A DNA stretch of 64,000 nucleotides, taken from Pseudomonas sp. MYb60 (GTDB lineage Bacteria > Pseudomonadota > Gammaproteobacteria > Pseudomonadales > Pseudomonadaceae). The DNA lies in the NCBI RefSeq assembly GCF_002979555.1, contig NZ_PCOZ01000010.1, forward strand, positions 62,001-126,000, read 5' to 3'. Shown piece by piece: positions 43,829 to 54,316 of the stretch. The position numbers and the translations under genes are program-made. Each line of letters begins with the position of its first letter. The first letter of the stretch is position 1. Below the pieces are notes generated by a model. It was given only the letters and a program-made list of their open reading frames with translations. It made no database searches and was not told the DNA's origin.

Positions 43829-45241
43829 TCAGGTGAACCGCAATGGCACCGCCGGCTGCTTCAACGTCTGCGCATCGCGGTAACGGGTAGCAAAGTGCTC
43901 GGCCGGCAAGCGTCCGTTGCCCTTGCCGAACAAGCGCTCGCGCAGGGTTTCCCCCGGCTCGTACGCCTGGCGGAACCGCCCGCGCCGGCGCAGTTCCGGG
44001 ATCACCAGGTCGATGAAATCCCGCGCTGTTTCGAACGACAGGAACTGGCGCAGGTTGATGCCGTCGATGCCGTCTTCATCCAGCCATTTTTCGATTGTAT
44101 CGGCCACTTCAGTGGGTGTGCCGGCGACGAAGAAAAAGTCCTGGTCGAGGCTGCCGATGCGGTCCAGCGCCTGCCCGACGGTTTCACCCGGCGGGAAGTA
44201 GTCCCGGGACAGCGATGGCAGCTGTTCGCGCTGGAATACGTGTTCGATCAGTTCGTCACGCGGGTACGCCAAAAGGTCGATGGGCATCTGGAAGTGCGCC
44301 ATCGAACCCTCGACGCTGAGCCGTTCGCGGTAACTCTCCACTTTGCGCGCCACCTCGATATCAGTCTCGGCGACGATCACCGAAGCCATCACCAGAAACT
44401 TGATGCTGTCGGCCCTGCGCCCATGCTCCACCGCTTTGGCACGCATGGTCGCGATGTTGCGCCGCACGGTGTCGTGGGTGCGTCCGCCGGTGAACACCAC
44501 TTCGGCGTGGCGCCCGGCGAACTCGATACCCGCCGGCGATCCCGTGGCCTGGAACAGCACTGGCGTACGCTGGCGTGACGGCTGGCACAGGTGCGGGCCG
44601 GCGACCTTGAAATGCTCGCCTTCGTGGTTGATGTAACGCACCTTGCCCGGATCGGTGTACACCCGCTGCTCGCGGTCCTGGATCACCGCGTCATCGTCCC
44701 ACGAACCCTCCCAGAGTTTGTACAGCACATCCAGGTACTCGTCGGCGATCTCGTAGCGCCGGTCGTGGGCGACTTCGCCCTCATGGCCGAAATTGCGCGC
44801 GGCGTTGGGCAGATACGAGGTGACGATGTTCCAGCCCATGCGACCCTTGGTCAGGTGATCAAGGGTACTCATGCGCCGCGCAAACGAAAACGGCGGTTCG
44901 TAGGTGGTCGAAAACGTCACCCCAAACCCCAGGTTGCGAGTCACCGCCGCCATCGCCGATACCACCATCAGCGGGTCGTTGCTGGGGATCTGCATGCCTT
45001 CGCGCAAGGCGGTTTCCGGGCCGTTGCGAAAGGCATCGTAGGTGCCGGTCACATCGGCCAGGAACACCGCATCGAAGCCGCCGCGTTCGAGCAATTGCGC
45101 CAATTCGATCCAGTAGTCCAGGTCGTTGAAACGATGCCGGTTGTTGTCCGGATGAGTCCACAGGCCGTGGGTGATGTGGCTCACGCAGCTCATTTCGAAG
45201 AGGTTGACGTGTAGAGGTTTCAAGCTCATTGGCTGATCCAT
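43829..45241 (-). CDS. LLM-class flavin-dependent monooxygenase (NtaA/SnaA/DszA type)
   Basis: 470 residues from ATG 45241, seven bases after the TonB receptor stop; ATG 45229 is an alternative. The N-terminus (LHVNLFEMSCVSHITHGLW) and LAQLLERGGFDAVFLADVTGTYD are those of the NtaA/SnaA/DszA/SoxA group of FMNH2-dependent monooxygenases, which cleave chelators, sulfones and related compounds using reduced flavin from a separate reductase. No reductase gene is nearby. Other signatures: RMSTLDHLTKGRMGWNIVTSY and RTPVLFQATGSPAG. With the TonB receptor it forms the minus half of the divergon; a role in organosulfur cleavage is inferred from the DszC-like partner. Confidence 0.87.
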   Translation of the reverse strand: MDQPMSLKPLHVNLFEMSCVSHITHGLWTHPDNNRHRFNDLDYWIELAQLLERGGFDAVFLADVTGTYDAFRNGPETALREGMQIPSNDPLMVVSAMAAVTRNLGFGVTFSTTYEPPFSFARRMSTLDHLTKGRMGWNIVTSYLPNAARNFGHEGEVAHDRRYEIADEYLDVLYKLWEGSWDDDAVIQDREQRVYTDPGKVRYINHEGEHFKVAGPHLCQPSRQRTPVLFQATGSPAGIEFAGRHAEVVFTGGRTHDTVRRNIATMRAKAVEHGRRADSIKFLVMASVIVAETDIEVARKVESYRERLSVEGSMAHFQMPIDLLAYPRDELIEHVFQREQLPSLSRDYFPPGETVGQALDRIGSLDQDFFFVAGTPTEVADTIEKWLDEDGIDGINLRQFLSFETARDFIDLVIPELRRRGRFRQAYEPGETLRERLFGKGNGRLPAEHFATRYRDAQTLKQPAVPLRFT

Positions 45242-45248
45242 GTTCCGC

Positions 45249-47357
45249 TTAGAAGTTGTATTGCACACCGGTGGTGAAGCCCAGGCCGTCGCCCACGTAG
45301 AAGTTGTCCGAGTCCTGGCCCTTGAGGTCGTAAGAGGTTTTGGACGCAGTAACGTAGTGCTTGTTGGTGAGGTTTTTCGCGTCGAGGAACACGTTCCAGC
45401 GCTTGCTCGGGGTCTCGTAGCCGATCTTCGCGCCGAAAATGGTGTATTGCGGCGCCTTGAGGGTGTTGGCGAAGTCCACGTAGTAGCTGGAGGCGTGATT
45501 GAGGTTCACGTCGGCGTAGAAACCGTTGGGGTTCTGGTACAGCAACGCGGCCTGGTAGACCTGGCCAGGCAGACCGGGCAAGTCGTTGCCCCCGAAGGTC
45601 TGGTCGTTGCGGAAGTGGAAGTCGTTGAGGGTATAGGCCTGGCGCCACTTGATCGTGCTGCCGTCGCTGCCTTCCCACAGCTGGGTGCTCAGGCCGAACT
45701 CGATACCCTGGTGGATGGTCGGCGAGGCGTTGGTGTTGGACACGATCTCGTTGGAGGTGGCCGTGGCGTTGGCGATCACCGCCGACAGCAACTCGCCCTG
45801 GATCCACGAGCGATACGCCGTGAGGCTGCCCTCGAAAATGCCCTGGCGGCCACGAATACCGATTTCCACCGTGTTGGCTTTTTGCGCGTGCAGGTCTTGC
45901 ACGTAGGGGTTGCTGACCGGGCCGGAGGAGTAATACCAGGTCACGGGCGGGTCGATGGAGCGGCTGACGTTGCCGAAGATCTGGATGTCCGGCGTCAGCG
46001 CATAACGCAGACCGATGCGTGGCGCGAGGTTCCAGTCGTCGTAGTGCACGGCGCTGGGGAACTCGCTGGTGTTAGGCGCGGTGGCGTAGCTGACACGCAC
46101 GTTGCGCACCGAGTTGGCCGCCGACAGGCCAGTGGACAGCCAGGTGCGGTCGGTCAGTTGCAACTCGTTGCCGAGAGCAAACACCGTGTCTCGCGAGCCG
46201 CTGAACTTGACGCGCTGCACTTGCTGCCAGGTCTGCGGGTCGCGGATCTTCACGTCGCCGGGCATCAGCACGGTGTTGCTGAAACTGAGGGTGGTGTCGC
46301 TGGGCAGGCCGAAGAACGAGTCGCCTTTGCGCAAGTAGCGCAGGGAGGAGGACAAGTCAGTTGAATCCCACACGCCGGGGTTGGCGTAGTAGTGCAGGCC
46401 ATCGGTCAACTTGTAGTGGTGATAACCCAAGCCCAATTCAAGTTTGGAGCGGTCGTCGAAGGTATACGTGGTGGTACTGCCGATCAGGGTAGTACCCGGC
46501 TTTTTACGCACCCAACGATAGTTGTTGGCCTTGGGGTCGTGTTTGATTTGATACTTGGTCAGGGTACTGGCATTGGTATTGTCTTCATCACGATGTCGGA
46601 AGGTGAAACGCGTCTCCCATTTATCATTGAATACATGCCCGAAGTTACCCACGACATCACTGCCGTGGTTGGCCGAGTCGTCCTGATAACCCTTACGTTC
46701 ATTGTGCAATAAGGACAGGTAGTAATCGGTGTCCCCGACGACACCGCCGGTGCTGATCTGTTCTTTTTTATAACCGAAACTGCCAGCTTCTAGACGAATA
46801 CGGTTGCCCGGCGCGGTATAACCGCTGTTGGTCACCATATTGATTGCGCCACCCAGTGTCAGCGCGCTGTATTCAAACGCGTTGGCGCCGGAGAGTACTT
46901 CTGTGTGATCCACTGCCGCCATGTTGAGCAAATCTTCCTGAGTACCGCCCGGACCGGTCACTGGAATGCCGTCGTAGAGGTATTTGATGCCCAGGGCGTA
47001 ACCACCGTAGAAGCTGTTGATGCCGGAGCCGCGGATCGAAATCTTGGCTGCGCTTTGCCCGCTGGTGGCCTGTGCATAGACGCCTGGCTGATAGGCCAAT
47101 ACATCTTCGGCGGTGGCCGCACGGCCCTTGTTGACCTCCTTGTTGTCGACCACGGCGGTGGCGCCCGCCACCTTGTCCAGGCGCTTTTTGTCGTACTGGG
47201 CATCGGTTTCAGCCTTGCCGTTGACTACCACGGTTTGCAGGCTGGTATCCGCTGCATACAAGGCGCCGTGGCTCAATAAAGTCGCCAGGCCAAAAGAGAC
47301 AGCCACCGGCAGGGAGCGCGATCGTAACGCCGGCTTTGATGTAGAACGCAAGGTCAT
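45249..47357 (-). CDS. TonB-dependent outer-membrane receptor
   Basis: 702 residues from ATG 47357, which has GGAG seven bases upstream. Signal peptide of about 35 residues ending near ALYAAD, a TonB box-like segment (SLQTVVVNG), a plug domain (DVLAYQPGVYAQATSGQSA, RGSGINSFYGGYALGIK) and a 22-strand-type beta-barrel ending in aromatic VQYNF. No siderophore gene or Fur box is recognisable nearby. Its promoter region has a near-perfect sigma-54 element. Together with the cotranscribed monooxygenase and divergent ABC importer, it probably brings in the same unknown substrate across the outer membrane. Confidence 0.93.
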   Translation of the reverse strand: MTLRSTSKPALRSRSLPVAVSFGLATLLSHGALYAADTSLQTVVVNGKAETDAQYDKKRLDKVAGATAVVDNKEVNKGRAATAEDVLAYQPGVYAQATSGQSAAKISIRGSGINSFYGGYALGIKYLYDGIPVTGPGGTQEDLLNMAAVDHTEVLSGANAFEYSALTLGGAINMVTNSGYTAPGNRIRLEAGSFGYKKEQISTGGVVGDTDYYLSLLHNERKGYQDDSANHGSDVVGNFGHVFNDKWETRFTFRHRDEDNTNASTLTKYQIKHDPKANNYRWVRKKPGTTLIGSTTTYTFDDRSKLELGLGYHHYKLTDGLHYYANPGVWDSTDLSSSLRYLRKGDSFFGLPSDTTLSFSNTVLMPGDVKIRDPQTWQQVQRVKFSGSRDTVFALGNELQLTDRTWLSTGLSAANSVRNVRVSYATAPNTSEFPSAVHYDDWNLAPRIGLRYALTPDIQIFGNVSRSIDPPVTWYYSSGPVSNPYVQDLHAQKANTVEIGIRGRQGIFEGSLTAYRSWIQGELLSAVIANATATSNEIVSNTNASPTIHQGIEFGLSTQLWEGSDGSTIKWRQAYTLNDFHFRNDQTFGGNDLPGLPGQVYQAALLYQNPNGFYADVNLNHASSYYVDFANTLKAPQYTIFGAKIGYETPSKRWNVFLDAKNLTNKHYVTASKTSYDLKGQDSDNFYVGDGLGFTTGVQYNF

Positions 47358-47429
47358 GGATAACTCCAGAGTGTCCAATGAATAGAAGTTGAAACCATCT
47401 ATTGGAATAGTCTGGTGCGAACTCCCTAT

Positions 47430-47445
47430 AGCAGTAAGCGTGCCA
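47430..47445 (-). promoter_or_regulatory. Sigma-54 promoter of the TonB receptor/monooxygenase operon
   Basis: On the minus strand TGGCACGCTTACTGCT: GG and GC separated by exactly 10 bases, with the full TGGCACG -24 half and TGCT -12 half. The start would fall about 60 bases upstream of the receptor ATG. Confidence 0.75.
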
Positions 47446-47530
47446 TTACCGAGTTCACTGTTATTTCGCCGACTGTAGACTACGCCGCCTGACCAAGGGG
47501 TGTGTATAAGTCGAATAACTGCGTGGTCAC

Positions 47531-47644
47531 TGTTGCACGGCAAACACTTTGCTACAGGGTCTGCGCAATAACCCTACGCCAACCAAGTCGTTGACCACTC
47601 ACACTAGAACTTGTCGGCTCCCCCCAAGTGTTGCCAGGGCAACA
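47531..47644. promoter_or_regulatory. Candidate activator (enhancer) sites between the two sigma-54 promoters
   Basis: TGTTGCC-AG-GGCAACA (47629-47644) is a perfect palindrome with seven-base arms. A related, imperfect copy TGTTGCACGGCAAACA is at 47531-47546. They lie about 70-100 bases from each -24/-12 element, the usual distance for sites of sigma-54 activators. No activator gene is in the window. The intergenic region 47358-47769 shows no gene. Confidence 0.5.
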
Positions 47645-47716
47645 TCGGCGAGTCAGTTTGCGCCTTTATCAACGTTACTTTATTCATGCACAGCCTGTTT
47701 TTGGCGCCTTAAACCC

Positions 47717-47734
47717 TTGGCATAACTCATGCAA
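47717..47734 (+). promoter_or_regulatory. Sigma-54 promoter of the ABC importer operon
   Basis: TTGGCATAACTCATGCAA: GG and GC separated by exactly 10 bases, TTGGCA -24 and TGCA -12 halves. The transcription start would be about 25 bases before the ATG at 47770, a normal leader length. Confidence 0.7.
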
Positions 47735-47769
47735 TGCAACTTTCCCCGCACTTGAGGTCGCCTGCGCCC

Positions 47770-49419
47770 ATGCAACCATTACGTACTTTCAGGCTTTATC
47801 GCGCCATCGCTGTCGGCAGTTGCAGCCTGTTACTGGCCGCCTGCGACCACACCGCCCCCACTGCGCAGCGCAGCGCGCAGCCAGTGAGTGGCGGCACCTT
47901 GATCTACGCCACGGACCGCGAACCCACCTGCCTCGACCCGCACGTGGCCGGGGACATGCCGCAAGTGTTTGTCGGCCAACAGTACCTCGACTCGCTGGTG
48001 TCGATGGATGCCCAAGGGCAGATCGGCCCGTGGTTGGCGACCCGCTGGGAGATCTCGCCGGATGGCCTGACCTACACCTTCCATTTGCGCAACGACGTGC
48101 ATTTCACCGACGGCACACCGTTCAACGCGCAGGCGGTCAAGGCCAACCTCGACCACGTGACCAACCCGAAAACCCAGTCGAGCACCGCCGGCGGCTACCT
48201 GCGCCAATACGTGCGCACCGACACGCCGGACGAGTACACCGCCGTGGTCCACCTGGCCACGCCTTACGCAGCGTTCCTCGAGGTACTGGCGCAGGCGTTC
48301 CTGGGCATCGAGTCGCCCACCGCCCTCGCCCGCCCGCGGGATGTGAATTGCGAGAGCCCGGTGGGCACCGGCCCCTTCAAGGTGGCGCGCTGGGACCGGC
48401 AGAACCAGGTCGAGCTGGTGCGCAACCCCGACTACAATTCCGCGCCACCCACCGCCCAGCATCAGGGCCCGGCATACCTGGAGCGGGTCATCTGGAAATT
48501 CATCCAGGAGCCCTCGGTGCGATTCGCCTCGCTGCAAGCCGGTGAAGTCGACGTGATCGAGGCCCTGCCGCCGGAATCCCACGAGGCTGCGCGGCGCAAC
48601 CCGGACCTGTCGCTGATCATTGCCCAGCGCCCCGGCAACCCCACCAACGGCACGTTGAACACCCGTCGTGCGCCGTTCGACGACGTCAAGGTACGCGAGG
48701 CCTTCGTTCGCAGCGCAGACGTGGAAGGCGCACTCAAGAGTGTGTACTTCGGCGAATTCCCCCGCGCCGGCTCGCCCTTGAGCAGCGCCACACCGTTCTA
48801 TAGCGCGGACTTCGAACACGCTCAGGACTACGACCCCGCACGCGCCAATCGCCTGCTCGACGACGCCGGCTGGACCGGCCGCGACGCCGACGGCTATCGC
48901 ACCCGCAACGGCAAGCGCCTGCGGGTCGTCGTGACCCTAGGCAACCGCGCACCGCCGTCGGAGTTGACGCTGTGGGAACAGGTGCAGGCCACCACCCGCG
49001 AGACCGGGTTCGAGCTGATCCTGGACCAGATGAGTGACGTGCAAGCCACCAAGCGCCAGGCCGATTGGGACTACGACATCAACCTCGGCTACTGGAACAC
49101 CAACACGGCGGACGTGCTGCGGATCATCTTCAGCAGCGCGTTTATCCAGCCCGCCGGCGTCGGTGGTTACCACCAGAACTCCGCCGGTTTCAACAACAAG
49201 GTCTTCGACGATGTGCTGCAACAGGCCCTGGCCACCCAGGACCCGCAACAACGCAAGACCCTGTACCGGCAGGCCCAAGCCACCGCATCGGCGAACTACC
49301 TGCAACTGACCACCTACCCGCAAAGCACACGCCTGGGCATCTACAAGACCACCCAGGGCGTGCGCCTGGAAACCTCGCTGGCGGTGACCTACCTGTACGA
49401 CGCATGGGTGAATAAATGA
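47770..49419 (+). CDS. ABC transporter substrate-binding lipoprotein (DppA/OppA family)
   Basis: 549 residues from ATG 47770. Lipoprotein signal with lipobox LLLAAC (cysteine about residue 25), then an SBP_bac_5 domain: GGTLIYATDREPTCLDPHV at the start, LATRWEISPDGLTYTFHLRNDVHFTDGTPF, and ESPVGTGPFKVARW. The family binds peptides, nickel, glutathione, sugars and other compounds. It begins a five-gene plus-strand unit with overlapping starts; the next gene overlaps by four bases (ATGA). In this context the ligand is probably the compound brought in by the TonB receptor. Confidence 0.93.
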   Translation: MQPLRTFRLYRAIAVGSCSLLLAACDHTAPTAQRSAQPVSGGTLIYATDREPTCLDPHVAGDMPQVFVGQQYLDSLVSMDAQGQIGPWLATRWEISPDGLTYTFHLRNDVHFTDGTPFNAQAVKANLDHVTNPKTQSSTAGGYLRQYVRTDTPDEYTAVVHLATPYAAFLEVLAQAFLGIESPTALARPRDVNCESPVGTGPFKVARWDRQNQVELVRNPDYNSAPPTAQHQGPAYLERVIWKFIQEPSVRFASLQAGEVDVIEALPPESHEAARRNPDLSLIIAQRPGNPTNGTLNTRRAPFDDVKVREAFVRSADVEGALKSVYFGEFPRAGSPLSSATPFYSADFEHAQDYDPARANRLLDDAGWTGRDADGYRTRNGKRLRVVVTLGNRAPPSELTLWEQVQATTRETGFELILDQMSDVQATKRQADWDYDINLGYWNTNTADVLRIIFSSAFIQPAGVGGYHQNSAGFNNKVFDDVLQQALATQDPQQRKTLYRQAQATASANYLQLTTYPQSTRLGIYKTTQGVRLETSLAVTYLYDAWVNK

Positions 49420-50405
49420 GCACGATCCCGTTGAACCACACGGCGCCCCATCCGCGCCGCGAACGCTTCACCCGCCTGGGCCGTCGCGCCCTGCTGCGCC
49501 TGGGCGGCGGCCTGTTGGTGCTGTGGGCGGTGGCAACGCTGACCTTCTTCGCGCTGCGCTTGATGCCCGGTGATCCGGTGCTGGCCATCCTCGGCGGCGC
49601 CAGCGGCAACCCCACCCCGGAAACCATCGCCGAAGCCACCCGCGAGTACGGCCTGGATAAACCCATCGGCGTGCAGTACCTGGTGTACCTGGGCAAATTG
49701 GTACAGGGCGACCTGGGAGTGTCCTACTCCCAGCACCAGCCGGTCACCCACGTGCTTGCCGAGCAGTCCGGGCCAACGTTGGAATTGACCCTCGCCTCCC
49801 TGGCCCTGGCCTGGCTGCTGGTGCTTGCACTGACTGTCGTGACTGCCGGCCGCCAGCAATGGCTGGGACGCCTGGCCTCGCTGGCAGAAACCCTTGCCGC
49901 CGCGCTGCCGAACTTCTGGCTGGGCATTTTGTTGCTGGCGGTATTCGCCTTCGGCCTGCGCCTGTTCCCGCCCGCCGGCAGCGACGGCTGGCGCACGCTG
50001 GTCTTGCCGTCACTGGCGCTGGCGATTCCACTGGCTGGGTTTATCGCCCAGGTCACCCGTGAGTCCCTGGAGCTGACCCTCGAGCAACCCTTCATCCTCA
50101 CCGCCCGCACCCGCGGCCTCAGCGATGTGGCGGTGCGCTTCAAACACGCGCTGCGTCACGCAGTGTTGCCGGGGTTGTCGTTGTCTGGCTGGGCCATCGG
50201 CGCGTTGATCAGCGGCGCGGTTGTGATCGAAGTGATTTTCTCGCGCAAGGGCCTCGGCCGGCAGTTGTACCAGGCCGTGCAAGCCCAGGACTTGCCGCTG
50301 ACCATCGGCATCAGCCTGGTGGTCGCCGCCGGTTATGTGGTCGCCAACCTGTTGGTGGACCTGCTGTACCACTGGATCGATCCACGCCTGGAGCCTGTCG
50401 CATGA
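49416..50405 (+). CDS. ABC transporter permease (DppB type)
   Basis: 329 residues. Six transmembrane helices, the first at about residues 28-52 after a basic start. The DppB signature LRLMPGDPVLAILG near residues 47-60 and the cytoplasmic EAA loop (ARTRGLSDVAVRFKHALRHA) contacting the ATPase are clear. Overlaps its neighbours by four bases on both sides, so the three transporter genes are tightly coupled. Confidence 0.93.
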   Translation: MSTIPLNHTAPHPRRERFTRLGRRALLRLGGGLLVLWAVATLTFFALRLMPGDPVLAILGGASGNPTPETIAEATREYGLDKPIGVQYLVYLGKLVQGDLGVSYSQHQPVTHVLAEQSGPTLELTLASLALAWLLVLALTVVTAGRQQWLGRLASLAETLAAALPNFWLGILLLAVFAFGLRLFPPAGSDGWRTLVLPSLALAIPLAGFIAQVTRESLELTLEQPFILTARTRGLSDVAVRFKHALRHAVLPGLSLSGWAIGALISGAVVIEVIFSRKGLGRQLYQAVQAQDLPLTIGISLVVAAGYVVANLLVDLLYHWIDPRLEPVA

Positions 50406-51261
50406 CGCAATTGACACTTGAAGCGCCCGCCCTGCCGCTGCGCGTGCAACGCCAGCCTCGGCGCTGGCGTGTGGGTACCTGGGTCGCCTTTGCCTTCCTG
50501 GTTTTTGTGGTACTGGCGGCGCTGTTCCCGCAGTGGTTCGCCCACAGCGACCCGCTGCGCATCGTGCCACGCGAGGCCTTCCATGCGCCGAGCTGGGCGC
50601 ATTGGTTCGGCACCGATCAGTCGGGCCGGGACATTTTCTCGCGGGTGATCCACGGCAGTCGCCAGTCGCTGTTTATCGGTGTAGCGGCGACGTTTATCGC
50701 CATGAGCATCGCGATTGTCCTGGGCCTGCTCGGTGGCCTCGGCGGGCCGCGTACCGACCGTGGCGTCGGTTGGTTGCTGGAGATCCTGTTCGCGTTTCCA
50801 AGCCTGGTATTGGCGCTGCTGTTCGTGGCGATCTTCGGCAGCGGCATCGGCCCGCTGATCATCGCCACCGGCATCGGCGCGGCGCCCGGTTATGCGCGCA
50901 TGGTGCGCGGGCAAGTGCTGGCGGTGCGTAACGCCGGCTACATCGAAGCAGCCCGCGCCCTCGGTCACCCGCCCCTGCGCACGATCCGCCGGCAGTTGCT
51001 GCCCAACGCCATGCGCCCGCTGATCGTCACGCTGACCATGGGCATCGGCCAGGCCATCGTCTGGGCCTCGGCCCTGAGCTTTCTGGGCCTGGGCGCCAAA
51101 CCGCCTGCGCCGGAGTGGGGAACCATGTTGTCCATGGGGCGCGACTTCGTAGCCAACGCCTGGTGGCTGACGTTTTTCCCTGGGCTGTTCATCGTGCTCA
51201 CCACGCTGTCGACCACGGTGGCTGGCCGCTACCTGCAACAACGCCTGGAGGGCCGCCTGAC

Positions 51262-51265
<4 letters not shown>
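50402..51265 (+). CDS. ABC transporter permease (DppC type)
   Basis: 287 residues. Six transmembrane helices after a basic N-terminus. FGTDQSGRDIFSRVIHGSRQ (about residues 75-94) is the DppC-specific signature, and EAARALGHPPLRTIRRQLLPNA is the EAA loop. Partner of the DppB-type permease upstream; overlaps the ATPase gene by four bases. Confidence 0.94.
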
Positions 51266-52971
<1,706 letters not shown>

Positions 52972-53005
52972 GCCGCTCGCCATTGATCAATTTCAAGGAA
53001 ATGCC

Positions 53006-54181
53006 ATGAGTACCGTCACTGAACTGTCTGCCCGCCTCGACGCCCTGTTGCCCGAGATCGCGCTGGGCGCCGCCGAGCGCGAGCGCAATCGCCAATTGCC
53101 CTACGAAGCGGTCGCAAGCCTGGCCAAAGCCGGCCTCTACACCACGCGCATCCCCACGCAATACGGCGGCCCGGGTGGCAGCGTAGAAGATGTGATCGGC
53201 CTGCTGGTGCGCATCGCATCGGTGGACTCCAACGTCGCCCAAGCCTTGCGCCCCGGCCTGGGGTTTGTCGAAGGCTTGCTCGCCTCGCAGGCCGATGACG
53301 CCGAGCAGGAACGCGAGCGCTGGTTTGCCCGCTACCTGGAAGGCGCGGTGATCGGCAATGCCGGCTGGGAAATCGGTGCCGCCAATGGCACGGTGAGTGC
53401 GCGCATCGTGCGCGACGGCGAGCACTATCGCGTCAACGGCAGCAAGTATTACAGCACCGGTTCGTTGTATGCCGACTGGGTCAGCGCGGTGGCGCTGGAC
53501 GAAGAAGACCAGCCGGTGTCGTTCATCCTGCCGCGCGGCCGCGAAGGCCTGGACCTGCTGGACGACTTCGACGCCATGGGCCAGCGCCTCACCGCCAGCG
53601 GCACCACGCACCTGAACAATGTGCAGGTGTACGCGAGCGAGGTTCGCACGCGCACGGTAGAGGACGGCACGCGCACCATCGTCACGCCGTTCCTGCAATT
53701 GTTCCTCGCCGCCGTCGAAGCCGGGATCGCGCAGAATGCGCTGACCGACGCAGTGGCGTTCGCCCGCGACCACGCGCGGCCGATCAAGCACAGCACGGCG
53801 TCGCGCTCGGTGGATGATCCGTATGTGGAGTTGAGCATCGGCGATATCAGTGCCCGAGCCTACACGGCCCAGGCGGTGGTGGTGCGTGCGGCACAGTCGA
53901 TTGATCGTGCGTGGGCGCAGGGGCTGAGCACGGCGTCTGTCGACCAGGCGGCCATCGAAGCCGCACAGGCGCAGTACATCGGTGCAGAGTCGGCACTGAA
54001 GGCCGCAGAGTTGCTGTTCGATGTGGGGGGTGCGTCGACCACCGGGCGCAGCCATAACCTTGATCGTCACTGGCGCAATGCGCGCACGGTGGCGAACCAC
54101 AATCCGCGCCACTGGAAGGCCGCGGCGGTTGGCGCATGGCAGCTCAAGGGCACGCCACCGCCGACGTCGGGGCTTTTTTAA
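53006..54181 (+). CDS. Acyl-CoA dehydrogenase-fold flavin monooxygenase (DszC/SfnB-like)
   Basis: 391 residues with AAGGAAATGCC before the ATG. The acyl-CoA dehydrogenase fold is evident (PTQYGGPGGSVEDVIGLLVR early, VNGSKYYSTGSLYADWVSA as the substrate/flavin region, RHWRNARTVANHNPRHWK at the C-terminus), but the RNxRTVxxHNPxxxK ending is typical of DszC and SfnB proteins, FMNH2-dependent oxygenases of sulfur metabolism, not beta-oxidation. Last gene of the ABC operon. With the DszA-type enzyme across the divergon it could form a two-step C-S oxidation route. Confidence 0.85.
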   Translation: MSTVTELSARLDALLPEIALGAAERERNRQLPYEAVASLAKAGLYTTRIPTQYGGPGGSVEDVIGLLVRIASVDSNVAQALRPGLGFVEGLLASQADDAEQERERWFARYLEGAVIGNAGWEIGAANGTVSARIVRDGEHYRVNGSKYYSTGSLYADWVSAVALDEEDQPVSFILPRGREGLDLLDDFDAMGQRLTASGTTHLNNVQVYASEVRTRTVEDGTRTIVTPFLQLFLAAVEAGIAQNALTDAVAFARDHARPIKHSTASRSVDDPYVELSIGDISARAYTAQAVVVRAAQSIDRAWAQGLSTASVDQAAIEAAQAQYIGAESALKAAELLFDVGGASTTGRSHNLDRHWRNARTVANHNPRHWKAAAVGAWQLKGTPPPTSGLF

Positions 54182-54288
54182 GCGGGGTGGATGATCACGG
54201 TGATGCGACGACGTTCGATGAGCTTGGCGTCCGCGCTGAACGTGTCGAAGGTGATAGAGGACTGTGGTGAGCGGGCTGCCCCGCTCAC
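54178..54288 (-). pseudogene. Possible gene remnant in the gap after the DszC-like gene
   Basis: On the minus strand an open frame from a GTG at 54288 to TAA at 54178 reads ...TFDTFSADAKLIERRRITVI... with nearly all third positions G or C, as in real genes here. It is only about 36 residues, has no ribosome binding site and overlaps the hairpin at 54266-54289. It could be the tail of a lost gene or a chance frame; I recognise no family. Confidence 0.25.
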
Positions 54289-54289
54289 C
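54266..54289. terminator. Hairpin between convergent monooxygenase and oxidoreductase genes
   Basis: GGTGAGCGGG-CTGC-CCCGCTCACC, ten perfect pairs, very GC-rich. No T run on either strand, so a Rho-independent role is uncertain, but its position between two stops supports termination or mRNA-end protection. Confidence 0.55.
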
Positions 54290-54316
54290 AGCAAATTGTG
54301 GAGAGACGTGCGTTAC

